Below, piece after piece: positions 52,072 through 61,212 of a stretch of DNA of 64,000 bases. How positions within the stretch are numbered: the first letter of the stretch is position 1; each line of letters opens with the position of its first letter. The stretch comes from Salisediminibacterium beveridgei (lineage in GTDB: Bacteria; Bacillota; Bacilli; Bacillales; Salisediminibacteriaceae). The notes under the pieces are model-generated. The model had not been told where the DNA came from. It did no database searches and was given only the letters and a program-made list of their open reading frames with translations. The stretch covers positions 434,001 through 498,000 of the forward strand of contig NZ_CP012502.1 of the NCBI RefSeq assembly GCF_001721685.1, in the 5' to 3' direction. The position numbers and the translations under genes were made by a program.

Positions 52072-52845
52072 TTATTTCGCGGAAAGGCCACCGTCAATCC
52101 GGTACTGAGAACCGGTGATAAACCTCGACTCGTCGGAAGCCAGGAAGAGGACGAGGTCGGCAATGTCACGATTGATGGCGTAGCGTTTCATCGGGATGCC
52201 TTCTTCCTGGGCCTTCTTTACCTCTTCCCCATGACCAGGCGAAAAGCCTTCCTCGAGCGAACGCATCATCCGGTTATCCACCGGAGACGGGTGGATGGAA
52301 TTGACGCGGACCTTGTAATCGGCAGCTTCAAGCGCGGCTGTTTTCGTTGCACCAATGACGGCGTGCTTACTGGTCACATACGGCAATACCCCCGCAGCAC
52401 CGATAAATCCGGCAACAGAGGAGTTGTTGATGATGCTCCCGCTCTGCTGTTTTTGCATCACAGGGAGAACGTGCTTCATCCCGAGAAAGACGCCTTTGAC
52501 GTTGACGTCCATGACGAGATCATACTCCTCTTCGGTCTGTTCTGTCAGCGGCTTGACTTTTCCTTCTGTACCGGCATTGTTAAAAAAGATGTCGATGGTG
52601 CCAAAACGCTCCACGGTCTGATCCACAAAGGCTTTGACCTCGTCTTCGTGACGCACATCGGCTTTTACGGTCAATACATCACCATGTCCACTGAGCGCCT
52701 GTTTGGCTTCATTCAAGGCTTCTTCGTCGATGTCGACTAACGAAACCTTCGCACCGTGTTCAAGAAATAGCAGCGCGGTCTCTTTGCCAATGCCACCTGT
52801 TCCCCCGGTGATGACGGCAACTTTCCCTTCCAGACGTTTTGTCAT
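52072..52845 (-). CDS. SDR-family NAD(P)-dependent oxidoreductase
   Basis: 257 residues, classical short-chain dehydrogenase. Cofactor motif GGTGGIGKE, an Asp at the end of the second strand (LVDIDEE, favouring NAD), NNAG, catalytic Ser in NNSSVAG and YxxxK in YVTSK, and the C-terminal FITGSQYRIDGG. The frame is open far upstream, but GGGGAGG eight bases before ATG 52845 fixes the start. Substrate unknown; glucose or 3-hydroxyacyl dehydrogenase-like. Divergent from the next gene around a perfect cre site. Confidence 0.88.
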   Translation of the reverse strand: MTKRLEGKVAVITGGTGGIGKETALLFLEHGAKVSLVDIDEEALNEAKQALSGHGDVLTVKADVRHEDEVKAFVDQTVERFGTIDIFFNNAGTEGKVKPLTEQTEEEYDLVMDVNVKGVFLGMKHVLPVMQKQQSGSIINNSSVAGFIGAAGVLPYVTSKHAVIGATKTAALEAADYKVRVNSIHPSPVDNRMMRSLEEGFSPGHGEEVKKAQEEGIPMKRYAINRDIADLVLFLASDESRFITGSQYRIDGGLSAK

Positions 52846-52918
52846 ACTGAATTCCTCCCCTTTGGAATCTATAAAAGTAATAAAATCCCTGTAAATCTCA
52901 TTCCCGTCCCTCTCATTT

Positions 52919-52932
52919 TGTAAACGCTTACA
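52919..52932. promoter_or_regulatory. cre site between the divergent dehydrogenase genes
   Basis: TGTAAACGCTTACA fits the cre consensus at every position. It lies 74 bases upstream of one gene and 79 of the other, so CcpA may control one or both. Confidence 0.7.
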
Positions 52933-53010
52933 TGATGAGGTTTGTTTCTTTCGGTTCAAATCCGGGAACAGGTTCAGTTGTGAATGATAATCGACAAGGA
53001 GGCGGGCGCC

Positions 53011-53817
53011 ATGATTTTTGCAAAAGAGGCATTCGAAACGAAACATGTGCTGATTACCGGAGCAACAGGCGGTATTGGTGAAGCTGTGGCAGTTGCCGCA
53101 GCAGAACATGGAATGAAAGTAACCCTCACAGGACGGAATCCTGACAAACTCAAGGCAGTGACTGAAACGGTCCGGGCACACGGAGGAAGCAAGGCATCTG
53201 TACAAGCGGTCCGGGGAGATCTGACCGTGAAGGAGGACCGTTCACGTATGCTCGATGAGGCGATGGAAGCCCACGGACCGCTGCATCACCTGGTGAATAA
53301 TGCGGGCATTGCCAAAGGCGCGGTGATGGAGGACCTCACCGAAGAAGACCTGCGAGACGTCATGGAACTGAACTTCACATCAACGGTGCTGTTCACCCAG
53401 GAGGTTTATCACCGGATGACGAAGGCGAATTCCGGTGAGACGATCGTCAATGTGGCCTCCCTTTCAGGTCTAAGGGGAACGTACGGCGCAACGGCATACT
53501 GCGGTTCGAAATTTGCTTTGATCGGCTTCACGCAGTCTTTTGCTTATGAAGCGATTGAACACGGGATTCGTGTCAATGCGGTCTGCCCTGGATTTGTGGA
53601 AACGGACATGGCCAGGTCGATCATTCAAAGGAAAGCTGAACGTAAGGGGAGGACGTATGAAGAAGAGTACAAGACGACGATGGATTCATTACCCTCCAAG
53701 CGCATCACGCAGCCGGATGAAGTGGCGAACAGCATTCTCTACCTCATGAGCCCGGCCGCGGGAAACATCATCGGGGAGTCTATGAAAATTTCAGGTGGAG
53801 CCGTGATGCACGGATGA
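53011..53817 (+). CDS. SDR-family oxidoreductase (3-hydroxybutyrate dehydrogenase / 3-oxoacyl-ACP reductase-like)
   Basis: 268 residues. GATGGIGEAVA cofactor loop followed by TGRNPDKLKAV (Arg favours NADP), NNAGIAKGAVMEDLTEEDLRDVMELN, catalytic Ser in VASLSGLRG and YCGSK, and CPGFVETDMARS. Start set by AAGGAGG eight bases before ATG 53011; a longer in-frame ATG at 52984 precedes that site. The substrate is not readable. Probably controlled by the cre site upstream. Followed by 175 bases without a gene and then a terminator at 53993. Confidence 0.85.
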   Translation: MIFAKEAFETKHVLITGATGGIGEAVAVAAAEHGMKVTLTGRNPDKLKAVTETVRAHGGSKASVQAVRGDLTVKEDRSRMLDEAMEAHGPLHHLVNNAGIAKGAVMEDLTEEDLRDVMELNFTSTVLFTQEVYHRMTKANSGETIVNVASLSGLRGTYGATAYCGSKFALIGFTQSFAYEAIEHGIRVNAVCPGFVETDMARSIIQRKAERKGRTYEEEYKTTMDSLPSKRITQPDEVANSILYLMSPAAGNIIGESMKISGGAVMHG

Positions 53818-53992
53818 ATAGTCCCGCCACATCATTTCGAACGAAATTTGAAGTGGGGGGTTCCGGGTATCGACTTTCAAGATGACGATTAACCGCTAGT
53901 GGAGTTGACACAGTGGTGTGCTAAAAACACCCAAATCCGCTAACCCTTTGGTCTTGCCTTTGGGATTACTTTTTTATTGTAAAATGACAGAG

Positions 53993-54021
53993 AAGCCGGA
54001 ATGATCGATTCCGGCTTTTTT
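53993..54021 (+). terminator. Rho-independent terminator
   Basis: AAGCCGGAAT and ATTCCGGCTT pair perfectly with loop GATCG, followed by TTTT. It is about 175 bases behind the dehydrogenase stop; the DNA between holds no recognisable gene. Confidence 0.85.
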
Positions 54022-54102
54022 CGATCGCCAAAACCGTACAGGCCTCAAAATATGGTATGATGGAGTATGACTTTTTAACGGATGAAACGGGTGAATGCCA
54101 GC

Positions 54103-57100
54103 ATGTTGACAATGGATGAAATCAAAAAAGCGTACTCCAAAAAGTTCTTTGACCGGGGTTTACTCTATGCCAGAGAAGGCCATGTGAAAGAGCTGCACTG
54201 GAATGAGAAAAAACAGCGGGTCACAGCGAAAGTCTATGGCTCGCGCCCCTATAAAATCACCATCAGTTTCCCGGATGTCAAGGCGATCAGTGACGACTGC
54301 ACGTGTCCGGCATTTGAAACGTACGGGGAATGTAAGCATATTACGGCGGTGCTGATTGAACTCGCCAATCGCTCAAAGCAGGACCGGCCGGTGGAGGACC
54401 ATATCACAAGCCTGTTTCGCACGATGTTTACCGAAGACCGGTGGGACGAGGCGTCGACCGCTTCGAACGTGCCCAAAAAGAATACCGATGCCGGACAGCG
54501 GCTGGTGGAGGAATTCGCCGGCATGATTCATCCTGCACCCTCTTTTACCGGGGTGCCCTTCGGGGAAGAAAAAACGACACTCGACGTGGAATCGGCCGTC
54601 CTCTTTATGCCCAATCCGGATGGCATCTTTTTCAGTTTGGCCGTGGAATTGAAAGTCGGCGAGGACAGGCTTTTCAGAGTGAAGGACATCAGGGAATTCC
54701 TTGATGCCGTGAAAAAAGGCCATGACCTCTATTTCACCAAAAGCTTCAGCTATGAGCCGGAGCACCACCAGTTCACGGAACAAGATCAAGAGCTCTTGGA
54801 TGTACTTCATATCATTTATGAGAATGAACAATTTTACGATGCGACCCATATGTATGATGCGTTGAAAAAACGACTGCACATCCCCCTGGCCTATTCCGAA
54901 GACCTTCTGCACATCGCTGCTTCGAAAGGCAGCATGGCAATCGACAGCAACGGACGCGATATCGGGGAACTGCGTTTTATCCAGGAGGAGTTGCCGTTTA
55001 CGTTTTCTGTGACCCGTGATGAAGACATCTTGACGTTACACGTCGCGTCGGTCTCTGATGCGATGCTGCTTGAAGAAGCCCCGCTGCTTGCAGACAAGGA
55101 AAAGCTCTATCCGATCAATGACCGTCAAAGAACCATTTTTCAGTTGATTCGCACCCAGTTGAAAAAGCTCAAAACAAAGCAGTCAGACCCAGATGCCATC
55201 TATTTTTCAAGAGACGATGAGGAAGCGTTTTTCACGCATCTGTTGCCCAAGCTTGAATTGATCGGTCCGGTCAGTCTCTCGGATGATGCGTTGGAACATG
55301 TGAATTACCAGCCCTTTTCCGGTAAAGTTACGCTTGATTTGACTGATGAATACCGGCTCACAGCCGATGTGGCCTATCACTACGGCGACCAGGTAATCAG
55401 GCCTTTTGGCGAAGTGCCTTTCCGTCAGCCTGTAAAACCGGACGCAAACAAACTCGTCAGGGACACGGAACACGAGCAGCGGATCATGGCGGTCATTGAG
55501 CAGGCGGACTTTCATTATAACGGGCACGAGCTCTACCTCATAGAGGAGGAACAGCAATACCGCTTCCTGTTTGAACTGTTGCCTTATCTTGCCCGTGAGG
55601 CGGATGTGTATTACTCCGAGTCTTTGAAGAACATTCTCGCAGCAGAAGCGCCGGCACCGGTCGTTGAACTGAACTACCAGGAATCCGGTAATTACCTCGA
55701 GGCGGGCTTTGATATGCCGGGGGTATCCAAAGACCAGCTGCAGGCATTGCTCGGAGCGATTGTTGAGAAGAAGCGCTTCTTCAGGCTGTCATCCGGCGAA
55801 GTCATTCCCTTGAGACAGGATCATTTCAGCCAGGTGGAACAACTGGTCACCGGTCTTGGATTGAATCCCGATGAGATGGTTGACGGGAAGGTAAAGCTGC
55901 CTGGCTACCGGAGCCTCGAAGCGGAGGAAATCCTTCGAAAAGAAGGCAAGACCCGCTACTCCCGTGCGTTCAAAGAACTCCTTGAAGCGATCCGTCACCC
56001 TGAAAGCGGCGATACACCGTTGCCGGAGGGCTTGACTGCGGATCTCAGGCAGTATCAGGTCACCGGTTTTCAGTGGCTTACGTCGCTCTCGTCATACGGG
56101 TTCGGCGGCGTACTGGCCGATGACATGGGACTGGGGAAGACCTTGCAGGCGATCGCCTATCTGCTTCATGAAAAAACAAAAGCCGAAAAGGCAGGAGTCG
56201 ATCCGGGACAGGCGCTGGTCATTTCGCCGGCGTCACTGACGCATAACTGGAAAAACGAGCTGGAGAAATTCGCCCCGACGTTACGAGCGCATGTGATTGA
56301 TGGTGCGAAGGCGGAGCGGATTGCAGCGTTTCGGGAAGCTGTGGATGCGGATGTTGTGATCACGTCCTATCCGAAAGCGAGGCAGGACGACGCAGAACTG
56401 ACGAAACGCCGGTACACAACGCTCATTCTCGATGAGTCACAGGCGATCAAGAATCCGGCGACGAAAATTGCAAAAACCGTGAAGACGATTCCGGCAAACC
56501 GGCGCTTTGCCCTGAGCGGAACCCCGGTTGAGAATTCCCTCGACGAACTCTGGGCGGTATTCGATGCGGTCATGCCTGGTCTCTTCCCTGGGAAAAAGGC
56601 ATTCAGACAGCTCAGTGATGAGGCGATTTCCCGCATCAGCCGGCCGTTTATTTTGCGCCGGTTAAAGCAGGATGTGCTGACGGAGCTGCCGGATAAAATT
56701 GAAAGTGTTCAGTATTCGGAATTAACCGATGATCAAAAATCCTTGTATCTGGCGTATCTGGAACGGATTCAGGGCGAAGCGTCCCAAGCGATTCAGTCGG
56801 ACGGCTTCCAGCAGAGCCGGATGAAAATTCTTGCCGGCTTGACCCGGCTCAGGCAGCTTTGTTGCCATCCTTCTTTGTTCATTGAGGATTACGAAGGGGA
56901 ATCCGGGAAGCTGAATGATCTGTTGGAGCTCGTCGCGAATGCGGTGGAGAACGGACGCAGACTCCTGATCTTCTCGCAGTTCTCATCGATGCTGACGATG
57001 ATGAAAGAGGTGCTTGAACAAGCCGGCTACGACCTGTTTTATCTCGATGGCCAAACGCCTGGAAAAGCGCGGGTCGAGATGGCGGAGCGTTTTAATCAGG

Positions 57101-57414
57101 GAGAAAAAGAACTGTTTTTGATCTCGCTGAAGGCAGGAGGAACCGGATTGAACCTGCCTGGTGCAGACCTGGTTGTCTTATACGATCTCTGGTGGAACCC
57201 GGCGGTTGAAGAACAGGCCGCCGGGCGAGCGCACCGGATGGGGCAGAAGAAGGTCGTCCAGGTGATCCGGATGGTTTCACAGGGAACGATTGAAGAGAAG
57301 ATTCACGAACTCCAAAAGCGGAAAAAGGAACTCATCGATACGGTGATCCAGCCTGGTGAGTCGTCGATTTCCTCGCTGACAGAAGACGATATCCGGGAGT
57401 TATTGAGTTTTTAG
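54103..57414 (+). CDS. SWIM zinc finger SNF2-family helicase (YwqA-like)
   Basis: About 1,103 residues. An N-terminal SWIM zinc finger (CTCPAFETYGECKH) precedes a ~550-residue region of unknown function and the SNF2 ATPase: ADDMGLGKTLQAIAYL (Walker A), LDESQAIKNP (DExx box), ALSGTPVENSLDELW, then the helicase C-terminal domain with IFSQFSSMLTMM, SLKAGGTGLNLPGADLV and QAAGRAHRMGQ. Such proteins remodel protein-DNA complexes and act in repair or transcription recycling; YwqA of B. subtilis has this layout. Start: GGTGA lies eight bases before ATG 54103; ATG 54082, seven codons earlier, has no ribosome site but cannot be excluded. Confidence 0.88.
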   Translation: MLTMDEIKKAYSKKFFDRGLLYAREGHVKELHWNEKKQRVTAKVYGSRPYKITISFPDVKAISDDCTCPAFETYGECKHITAVLIELANRSKQDRPVEDHITSLFRTMFTEDRWDEASTASNVPKKNTDAGQRLVEEFAGMIHPAPSFTGVPFGEEKTTLDVESAVLFMPNPDGIFFSLAVELKVGEDRLFRVKDIREFLDAVKKGHDLYFTKSFSYEPEHHQFTEQDQELLDVLHIIYENEQFYDATHMYDALKKRLHIPLAYSEDLLHIAASKGSMAIDSNGRDIGELRFIQEELPFTFSVTRDEDILTLHVASVSDAMLLEEAPLLADKEKLYPINDRQRTIFQLIRTQLKKLKTKQSDPDAIYFSRDDEEAFFTHLLPKLELIGPVSLSDDALEHVNYQPFSGKVTLDLTDEYRLTADVAYHYGDQVIRPFGEVPFRQPVKPDANKLVRDTEHEQRIMAVIEQADFHYNGHELYLIEEEQQYRFLFELLPYLAREADVYYSESLKNILAAEAPAPVVELNYQESGNYLEAGFDMPGVSKDQLQALLGAIVEKKRFFRLSSGEVIPLRQDHFSQVEQLVTGLGLNPDEMVDGKVKLPGYRSLEAEEILRKEGKTRYSRAFKELLEAIRHPESGDTPLPEGLTADLRQYQVTGFQWLTSLSSYGFGGVLADDMGLGKTLQAIAYLLHEKTKAEKAGVDPGQALVISPASLTHNWKNELEKFAPTLRAHVIDGAKAERIAAFREAVDADVVITSYPKARQDDAELTKRRYTTLILDESQAIKNPATKIAKTVKTIPANRRFALSGTPVENSLDELWAVFDAVMPGLFPGKKAFRQLSDEAISRISRPFILRRLKQDVLTELPDKIESVQYSELTDDQKSLYLAYLERIQGEASQAIQSDGFQQSRMKILAGLTRLRQLCCHPSLFIEDYEGESGKLNDLLELVANAVENGRRLLIFSQFSSMLTMMKEVLEQAGYDLFYLDGQTPGKARVEMAERFNQGEKELFLISLKAGGTGLNLPGADLVVLYDLWWNPAVEEQAAGRAHRMGQKKVVQVIRMVSQGTIEEKIHELQKRKKELIDTVIQPGESSISSLTEDDIRELLSF

Positions 57415-57429
57415 AGCAGAAAGTGGCTG

Positions 57430-58773
57430 ATGGGGATGGCGAAGAAGCTGGCATATGTGCTGATACCGATGATGTTTCTGCTGTATCTGCTGACGGTGTT
57501 TTTACCGGAGGCGGGTGTTGTTCAAGGTGCATTGATTGCGATGACGATTCTCTTTTACGGCATCTGTCTGAAGGATGCCGGACGGACGGAGCTGATACTG
57601 AACTTCGTGTTCTTGACAGGGGGTGTCAGCCTTCTCGTGGCTTCGGGGTACCCGTTCAGCGCGTCGCTTCCCGGGGCGACGACGATGGTGGATCTCGTGA
57701 TGTTCATCTTGTTTGTGCCCCTGATCTCGTCCCCCATCAAGAAGTATTTACCAGTGGTTCAAGATGTGTTGACGCGTTTGAAGCAGAAACTGTCCCCACT
57801 CACGGTATCCGAATATTTCACGTTCATCATGAGTCTGATGATCAATCTGTCGAGTGTGCCGCTGAATACACGGATCTTCCGGGCAGATTTACCGGAATCG
57901 GCGTATCCGCGGCTGATCGCCTTGCAAAACCGGGCATTTGCCCTGGCGATTCTCGTGACGCCTGTGGGTGCAGCAATTACGCTCACCGTGAGCTATACAG
58001 GGGTGAGCTACCTTCAGCTCGTGCCGGTACAGCTGATGGTGGTGGCCGGTGCCATGATTCTCTCGAGGGTGATGGTCAAGCGTGACGTCCTTTACGAAAC
58101 AACGGAGGAAGAAGCACATCGGCCCGTTTACAAACGGGAACTGCTGGCGATCTTTTTGCCTTTCCTGTTGTTTCTGGCAGTACTGACAGTCATGGAGATG
58201 CAGTCGGTCTATGGCATGATGGATATTATTCTCATGGTCGTCGTGCCCTACTCACTGGTGTGGAGCATGGTCACGCGTCAACTGGGGCAGTGGCAGACTG
58301 ACGCCATGGACCAGGTGAAGAGTGTGACGAAGTTTTTCCGGCAGTTCTCCGTGATTCTGATGGCGGGCTGGTTCATTGCGTCACTGAATCTCTATTTGGA
58401 AACCAGCGATGTGCTGGACACGTTGGCAGCCGTGACGCAGATGCTTCCTTTGGCGGTTCTGATGGTGCTGATTCTGTCTCTCATGGTCGGCGCATCCCTC
58501 ATCGGGATCCATCAGTTTGTCGTGCTCGTCTTGCTCCTTGAGGTGTTCACCAGCATGGAACCGTTTATGCCGATGCCTTTATTGGGGAGTATCCTCATGC
58601 TCGGTATGGTATCCGGGATGCTGTTAAGCCCTTACAGCGGGTTGAACCTGATGGTGCAGTCGACATTCCCGGGCTACACGTCCGCCGGAGTGGCCAGGCT
58701 GCAGTGGCGTTTTATGGCCATCCTGCTTGGCGGCATTGTACTCGTGTACGCACTATTGAGCGGGCTGATCTAA
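57430..58773 (+). CDS. Multi-spanning membrane protein of unknown function, transporter-like
   Basis: 447 residues with about 11-12 predicted membrane helices. Two halves look alike in layout: each has a cluster of helices and a broken, small-residue-rich segment (INLSSVPLNTRIFRADLPE in the first, LSPYSGLNLMVQSTFPGYTSAG in the second), reminiscent of the re-entrant loops of the ion-transporter superfamily (DcuC, ArsB, CitM groups). I cannot name the substrate. It starts 15 bases behind the helicase stop without a strong ribosome site (start 57430 or 57436) and is followed within 35 bases by a sigma-54 activator, which may control transport-linked genes. Confidence 0.65.
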   Translation: MGMAKKLAYVLIPMMFLLYLLTVFLPEAGVVQGALIAMTILFYGICLKDAGRTELILNFVFLTGGVSLLVASGYPFSASLPGATTMVDLVMFILFVPLISSPIKKYLPVVQDVLTRLKQKLSPLTVSEYFTFIMSLMINLSSVPLNTRIFRADLPESAYPRLIALQNRAFALAILVTPVGAAITLTVSYTGVSYLQLVPVQLMVVAGAMILSRVMVKRDVLYETTEEEAHRPVYKRELLAIFLPFLLFLAVLTVMEMQSVYGMMDIILMVVVPYSLVWSMVTRQLGQWQTDAMDQVKSVTKFFRQFSVILMAGWFIASLNLYLETSDVLDTLAAVTQMLPLAVLMVLILSLMVGASLIGIHQFVVLVLLLEVFTSMEPFMPMPLLGSILMLGMVSGMLLSPYSGLNLMVQSTFPGYTSAGVARLQWRFMAILLGGIVLVYALLSGLI

Positions 58774-58807
58774 GTACATAGCAAGTGTGGAAAGGGGGGA
58801 GATCTCT

Positions 58808-60904
58808 ATGGCGGAGACAATCGTATTGATCACCGGATCAAAAGAAACGAAAGAAACCTTGGCGGAGCAACTCGAAGAGCTGGTCGGGGATTTTGTGACG
58901 GTGAAAAGCTATGCGGTGGAAGAGGATTATATTCCGCTCATTGAAGGCGAGCTCGTCATTTTTTCTTCCCGGATTGTTTCGGAGGAAGCGGCTACGAGCA
59001 TCGGGACGAGCTGCTCTGTCCTTGTCGCATCCCGGGTGGTGAATTTCCATGCCCTGGACGCGTTGTTTGATCTGCCTCACGGGACTGAGATTCTGTATGT
59101 CAACGATTTGAAAGAGACCGTCCATGAAGCGATTCATTCCCTCAAAGAAATTGGTGTGGATCATCTGCACTTCTATCCCTATTACCCGGGGAAGCGCTCG
59201 GTGAAGACGATTCCGCTCGCCGTGACACCGGGTGAAGTGGAGAAGGTGCCGGAATTCGTGGAGCGGATCATTAACATCAAACCCCGGCTGATCGATATGG
59301 CGACGATGATCGATATTCTGAACCGCCTTGATCTCCTCGAAGCGAAACACCGCGACGTGTCGGTCCGTTATTTGCAGCGGATGATCCATCTGAACCGGCG
59401 GATTGCGCTGATGTCCCAGGAATCAAAGCGCATGGCGGAACATTTGCAGGAAGTTGTCAACGGGGTGCATGACGGCATACTGGCAGTGAATGCTGACGGT
59501 GTCGTCACGGTATTTAACGGCATACTTGAACAGATTCTTCAGGTGGATGGCCGCCGGGCAATCGGCCGGTCGTTGACAGACATTATCCTGGACCCGGAGC
59601 TCCAGGCCTTCGTTCAAGGAACGAAGGGGGATCAGCCGGCGAGCCGTTTTTTCACCGTGGAAGAGACGGATGTGATGGTGCATGCGATGCATATCGATGT
59701 CAATGATACGACCGTTGTGACCTTCAAAAACGTTGGTGAGGCCCTCGAAATCGAAAGAAGACGGCAGCGGGATTTGAAGAAAAAAGGGCATTATGCGAAG
59801 TTTACATTTCAGGATATCGTCGGGAAGCATCCGGCACTTCTTGAAACGAAATCAATTGCTAAAAAGCTTGCGAAGAGTGATTTAACCATTCTGATTCAAG
59901 GTGAGAGCGGCACGGGGAAAGAGCTGTTTGCCAGTTCCATGCATCACGAGTCCCCAAGGAAGGATGGGCCTTTTCTGGCGGTGAATTTCAGTGCGCTGCC
60001 GGAAGATCTCGTGGAGAGTGAACTGTTCGGCTATGATGAAGGGGCCTTCACAGGTGCCCGTAAAGGCGGCAAGAAAGGCTTGTTCGAACAAGCCGACGGC
60101 GGCACGATTTTCCTCGATGAGATCGGCGACATCAGCCTCAAAGTCCAGGCCCGGCTTTTGCGGGTTCTGCAGGAGAAGGAGCTGCTCCGGGTTGGCGGTG
60201 CAGAAATTATTCCCGTGGATGTCAGGGTGATTGCGGCGACCAACAAGGATCTCTTGAAATTGATGGATGAGAAGATGTTCCGGGAAGATCTTTATCACCG
60301 CTTGAAGGTATTGTTTCTGCATTTGCCGGAGCTTCGTAACCGGAAGGAAGATCTTGCGGAGCTGGTGCAGTATTTCATCCACCAGTCCGGACGCGGTGAT
60401 AGGCAGATTCCCGATGAGGTGATTCACAAGCTCGCGGGCTATGACTGGTTCGGGAATATCCGCGAACTGAAGAATACGATCGATTACATGCTGACAGTTG
60501 CCGATGGCAACAGCCTGACCCTTCAGGATATTCCGAATGAATCGTTCTTCGTTCGACCGAAAACAGAAGCGAATGCATCGGTGGCGCCGGCCTATCAGAA
60601 TGGACCGGCTAGAAGCGGGGCAGAAGCAGTACCTGGTCTCGCATCCGAATCCTTCGTGGAAGAAAAAGAACTGATGCTGTTGCTTGAAGTGACGGCCGTT
60701 TTGCAGGACGCTGGGAAAACTGCCAGCCGTAAAGCGATCCGGGAGCAACTTCGTCAATTGGGGGAAGCGGACCTCACCGAACAGCAGATCCGATACCGGA
60801 TGAACCTGCTTCAGGAACGGGGACTTCTGACGGTCTTCCGGGGAAGAATCGGAGCCAAGCTCAACGCGGAAGGCTACCGCTGGCTAGACGAAATCATTAA
60901 CTAG
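58808..60904 (+). CDS. Sigma-54-dependent transcriptional activator with PAS domain
   Basis: 698 residues. N-terminal ~190 residues resemble the PrpR/propionate-type sensor (ILITGSKETKETLAEQL... VNFHALDALFDLPHGTEILYVNDLKETVHEAIHSL). PAS ~215-320 (VVNGVHDGILAVNADGVVTVFN). AAA+ ~340-575: IQGESGTGKELFA (Walker A), GAFTGARKGGKKG with the sigma-54 contact motif GAFTGA, TIFLDEIGD (Walker B) and the arginine-finger region FREDLYHRL. The C-terminal ~80 residues are a winged helix (KTASRKAIREQLRQLGEADLTEQQIRYRMNLLQERGLL), not the common Fis-type HTH. GGAAAGGGGGGA before ATG 58808. Targets are unknown; the adjacent transporter or the converging opp-iadA genes are candidates. Confidence 0.88.
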   Translation: MAETIVLITGSKETKETLAEQLEELVGDFVTVKSYAVEEDYIPLIEGELVIFSSRIVSEEAATSIGTSCSVLVASRVVNFHALDALFDLPHGTEILYVNDLKETVHEAIHSLKEIGVDHLHFYPYYPGKRSVKTIPLAVTPGEVEKVPEFVERIINIKPRLIDMATMIDILNRLDLLEAKHRDVSVRYLQRMIHLNRRIALMSQESKRMAEHLQEVVNGVHDGILAVNADGVVTVFNGILEQILQVDGRRAIGRSLTDIILDPELQAFVQGTKGDQPASRFFTVEETDVMVHAMHIDVNDTTVVTFKNVGEALEIERRRQRDLKKKGHYAKFTFQDIVGKHPALLETKSIAKKLAKSDLTILIQGESGTGKELFASSMHHESPRKDGPFLAVNFSALPEDLVESELFGYDEGAFTGARKGGKKGLFEQADGGTIFLDEIGDISLKVQARLLRVLQEKELLRVGGAEIIPVDVRVIAATNKDLLKLMDEKMFREDLYHRLKVLFLHLPELRNRKEDLAELVQYFIHQSGRGDRQIPDEVIHKLAGYDWFGNIRELKNTIDYMLTVADGNSLTLQDIPNESFFVRPKTEANASVAPAYQNGPARSGAEAVPGLASESFVEEKELMLLLEVTAVLQDAGKTASRKAIREQLRQLGEADLTEQQIRYRMNLLQERGLLTVFRGRIGAKLNAEGYRWLDEIIN

Positions 60905-60909
60905 ATGTT

Positions 60910-60942
60910 CGGCCCACCGGGAAACCTCCGGTGGGCCGTTTT
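60910..60942 (+). terminator. Terminator after the sigma-54 activator
   Basis: CGGCCCACCGG and CCGGTGGGCCG form a perfect 11-bp stem with a 7-base loop, followed by TTTT. Confidence 0.85.
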
Positions 60943-60994
60943 GGTGGTTGGGGTGAGGCATATCAGATTCAAATGCGATCCGTTTTCTGAGGGC

Positions 60995-61134
60995 GGGCAG
61001 TTGGAGAAGCGGCGCCGCTGTGAAGTGCGCGCCGGGGGCATGGGAAGGGCAGTTGGAGAAGCAGCGCCGTCATGAAGTGCGCGCCGCAGGCAAGGGAAGG
61101 GCAGTTGAAGAAACGGCGCCGTCATGAAGTGCGT
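60995..61134 (+). repeat. Tandem 52-bp repeat, nearly three copies
   Basis: GGGCAGTTG(G/A)AGAA begins at 60995, 61047 and 61099, a period of exactly 52. Each unit contains GGCGCCG (or AGCGCCG), TGAAGTGCG and a CGCGCCG-rich stretch. The period is not a multiple of three and no open frame follows it. It fills the gap between two converging operons; apart from the two terminators the 308 bases hold nothing else. Confidence 0.85.
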
Positions 61135-61163
61135 ACTCAAGATGACACATCAGACTGAAGGAA

Positions 61164-61192
61164 AGGCCCGGGACGCGTCGTCCCGGGCCTTT
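61164..61192 (-). terminator. Terminator after iadA
   Basis: AGGCCCGGGACG and CGTCCCGGGCCT form a 12-bp stem with a 3-base loop; TTTCC follows on the minus strand. Confidence 0.8.
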
Positions 61193-61212
61193 CCTTCATA
61201 TAAGTATCTGAT

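Noticed and set aside
57423..58085. A 220-residue plus-strand frame with Cys/Asp-rich sequence overlapping the membrane protein
   Set aside because: It lies entirely over the transporter-like gene in another frame, has no recognisable domain and shows atypical composition.
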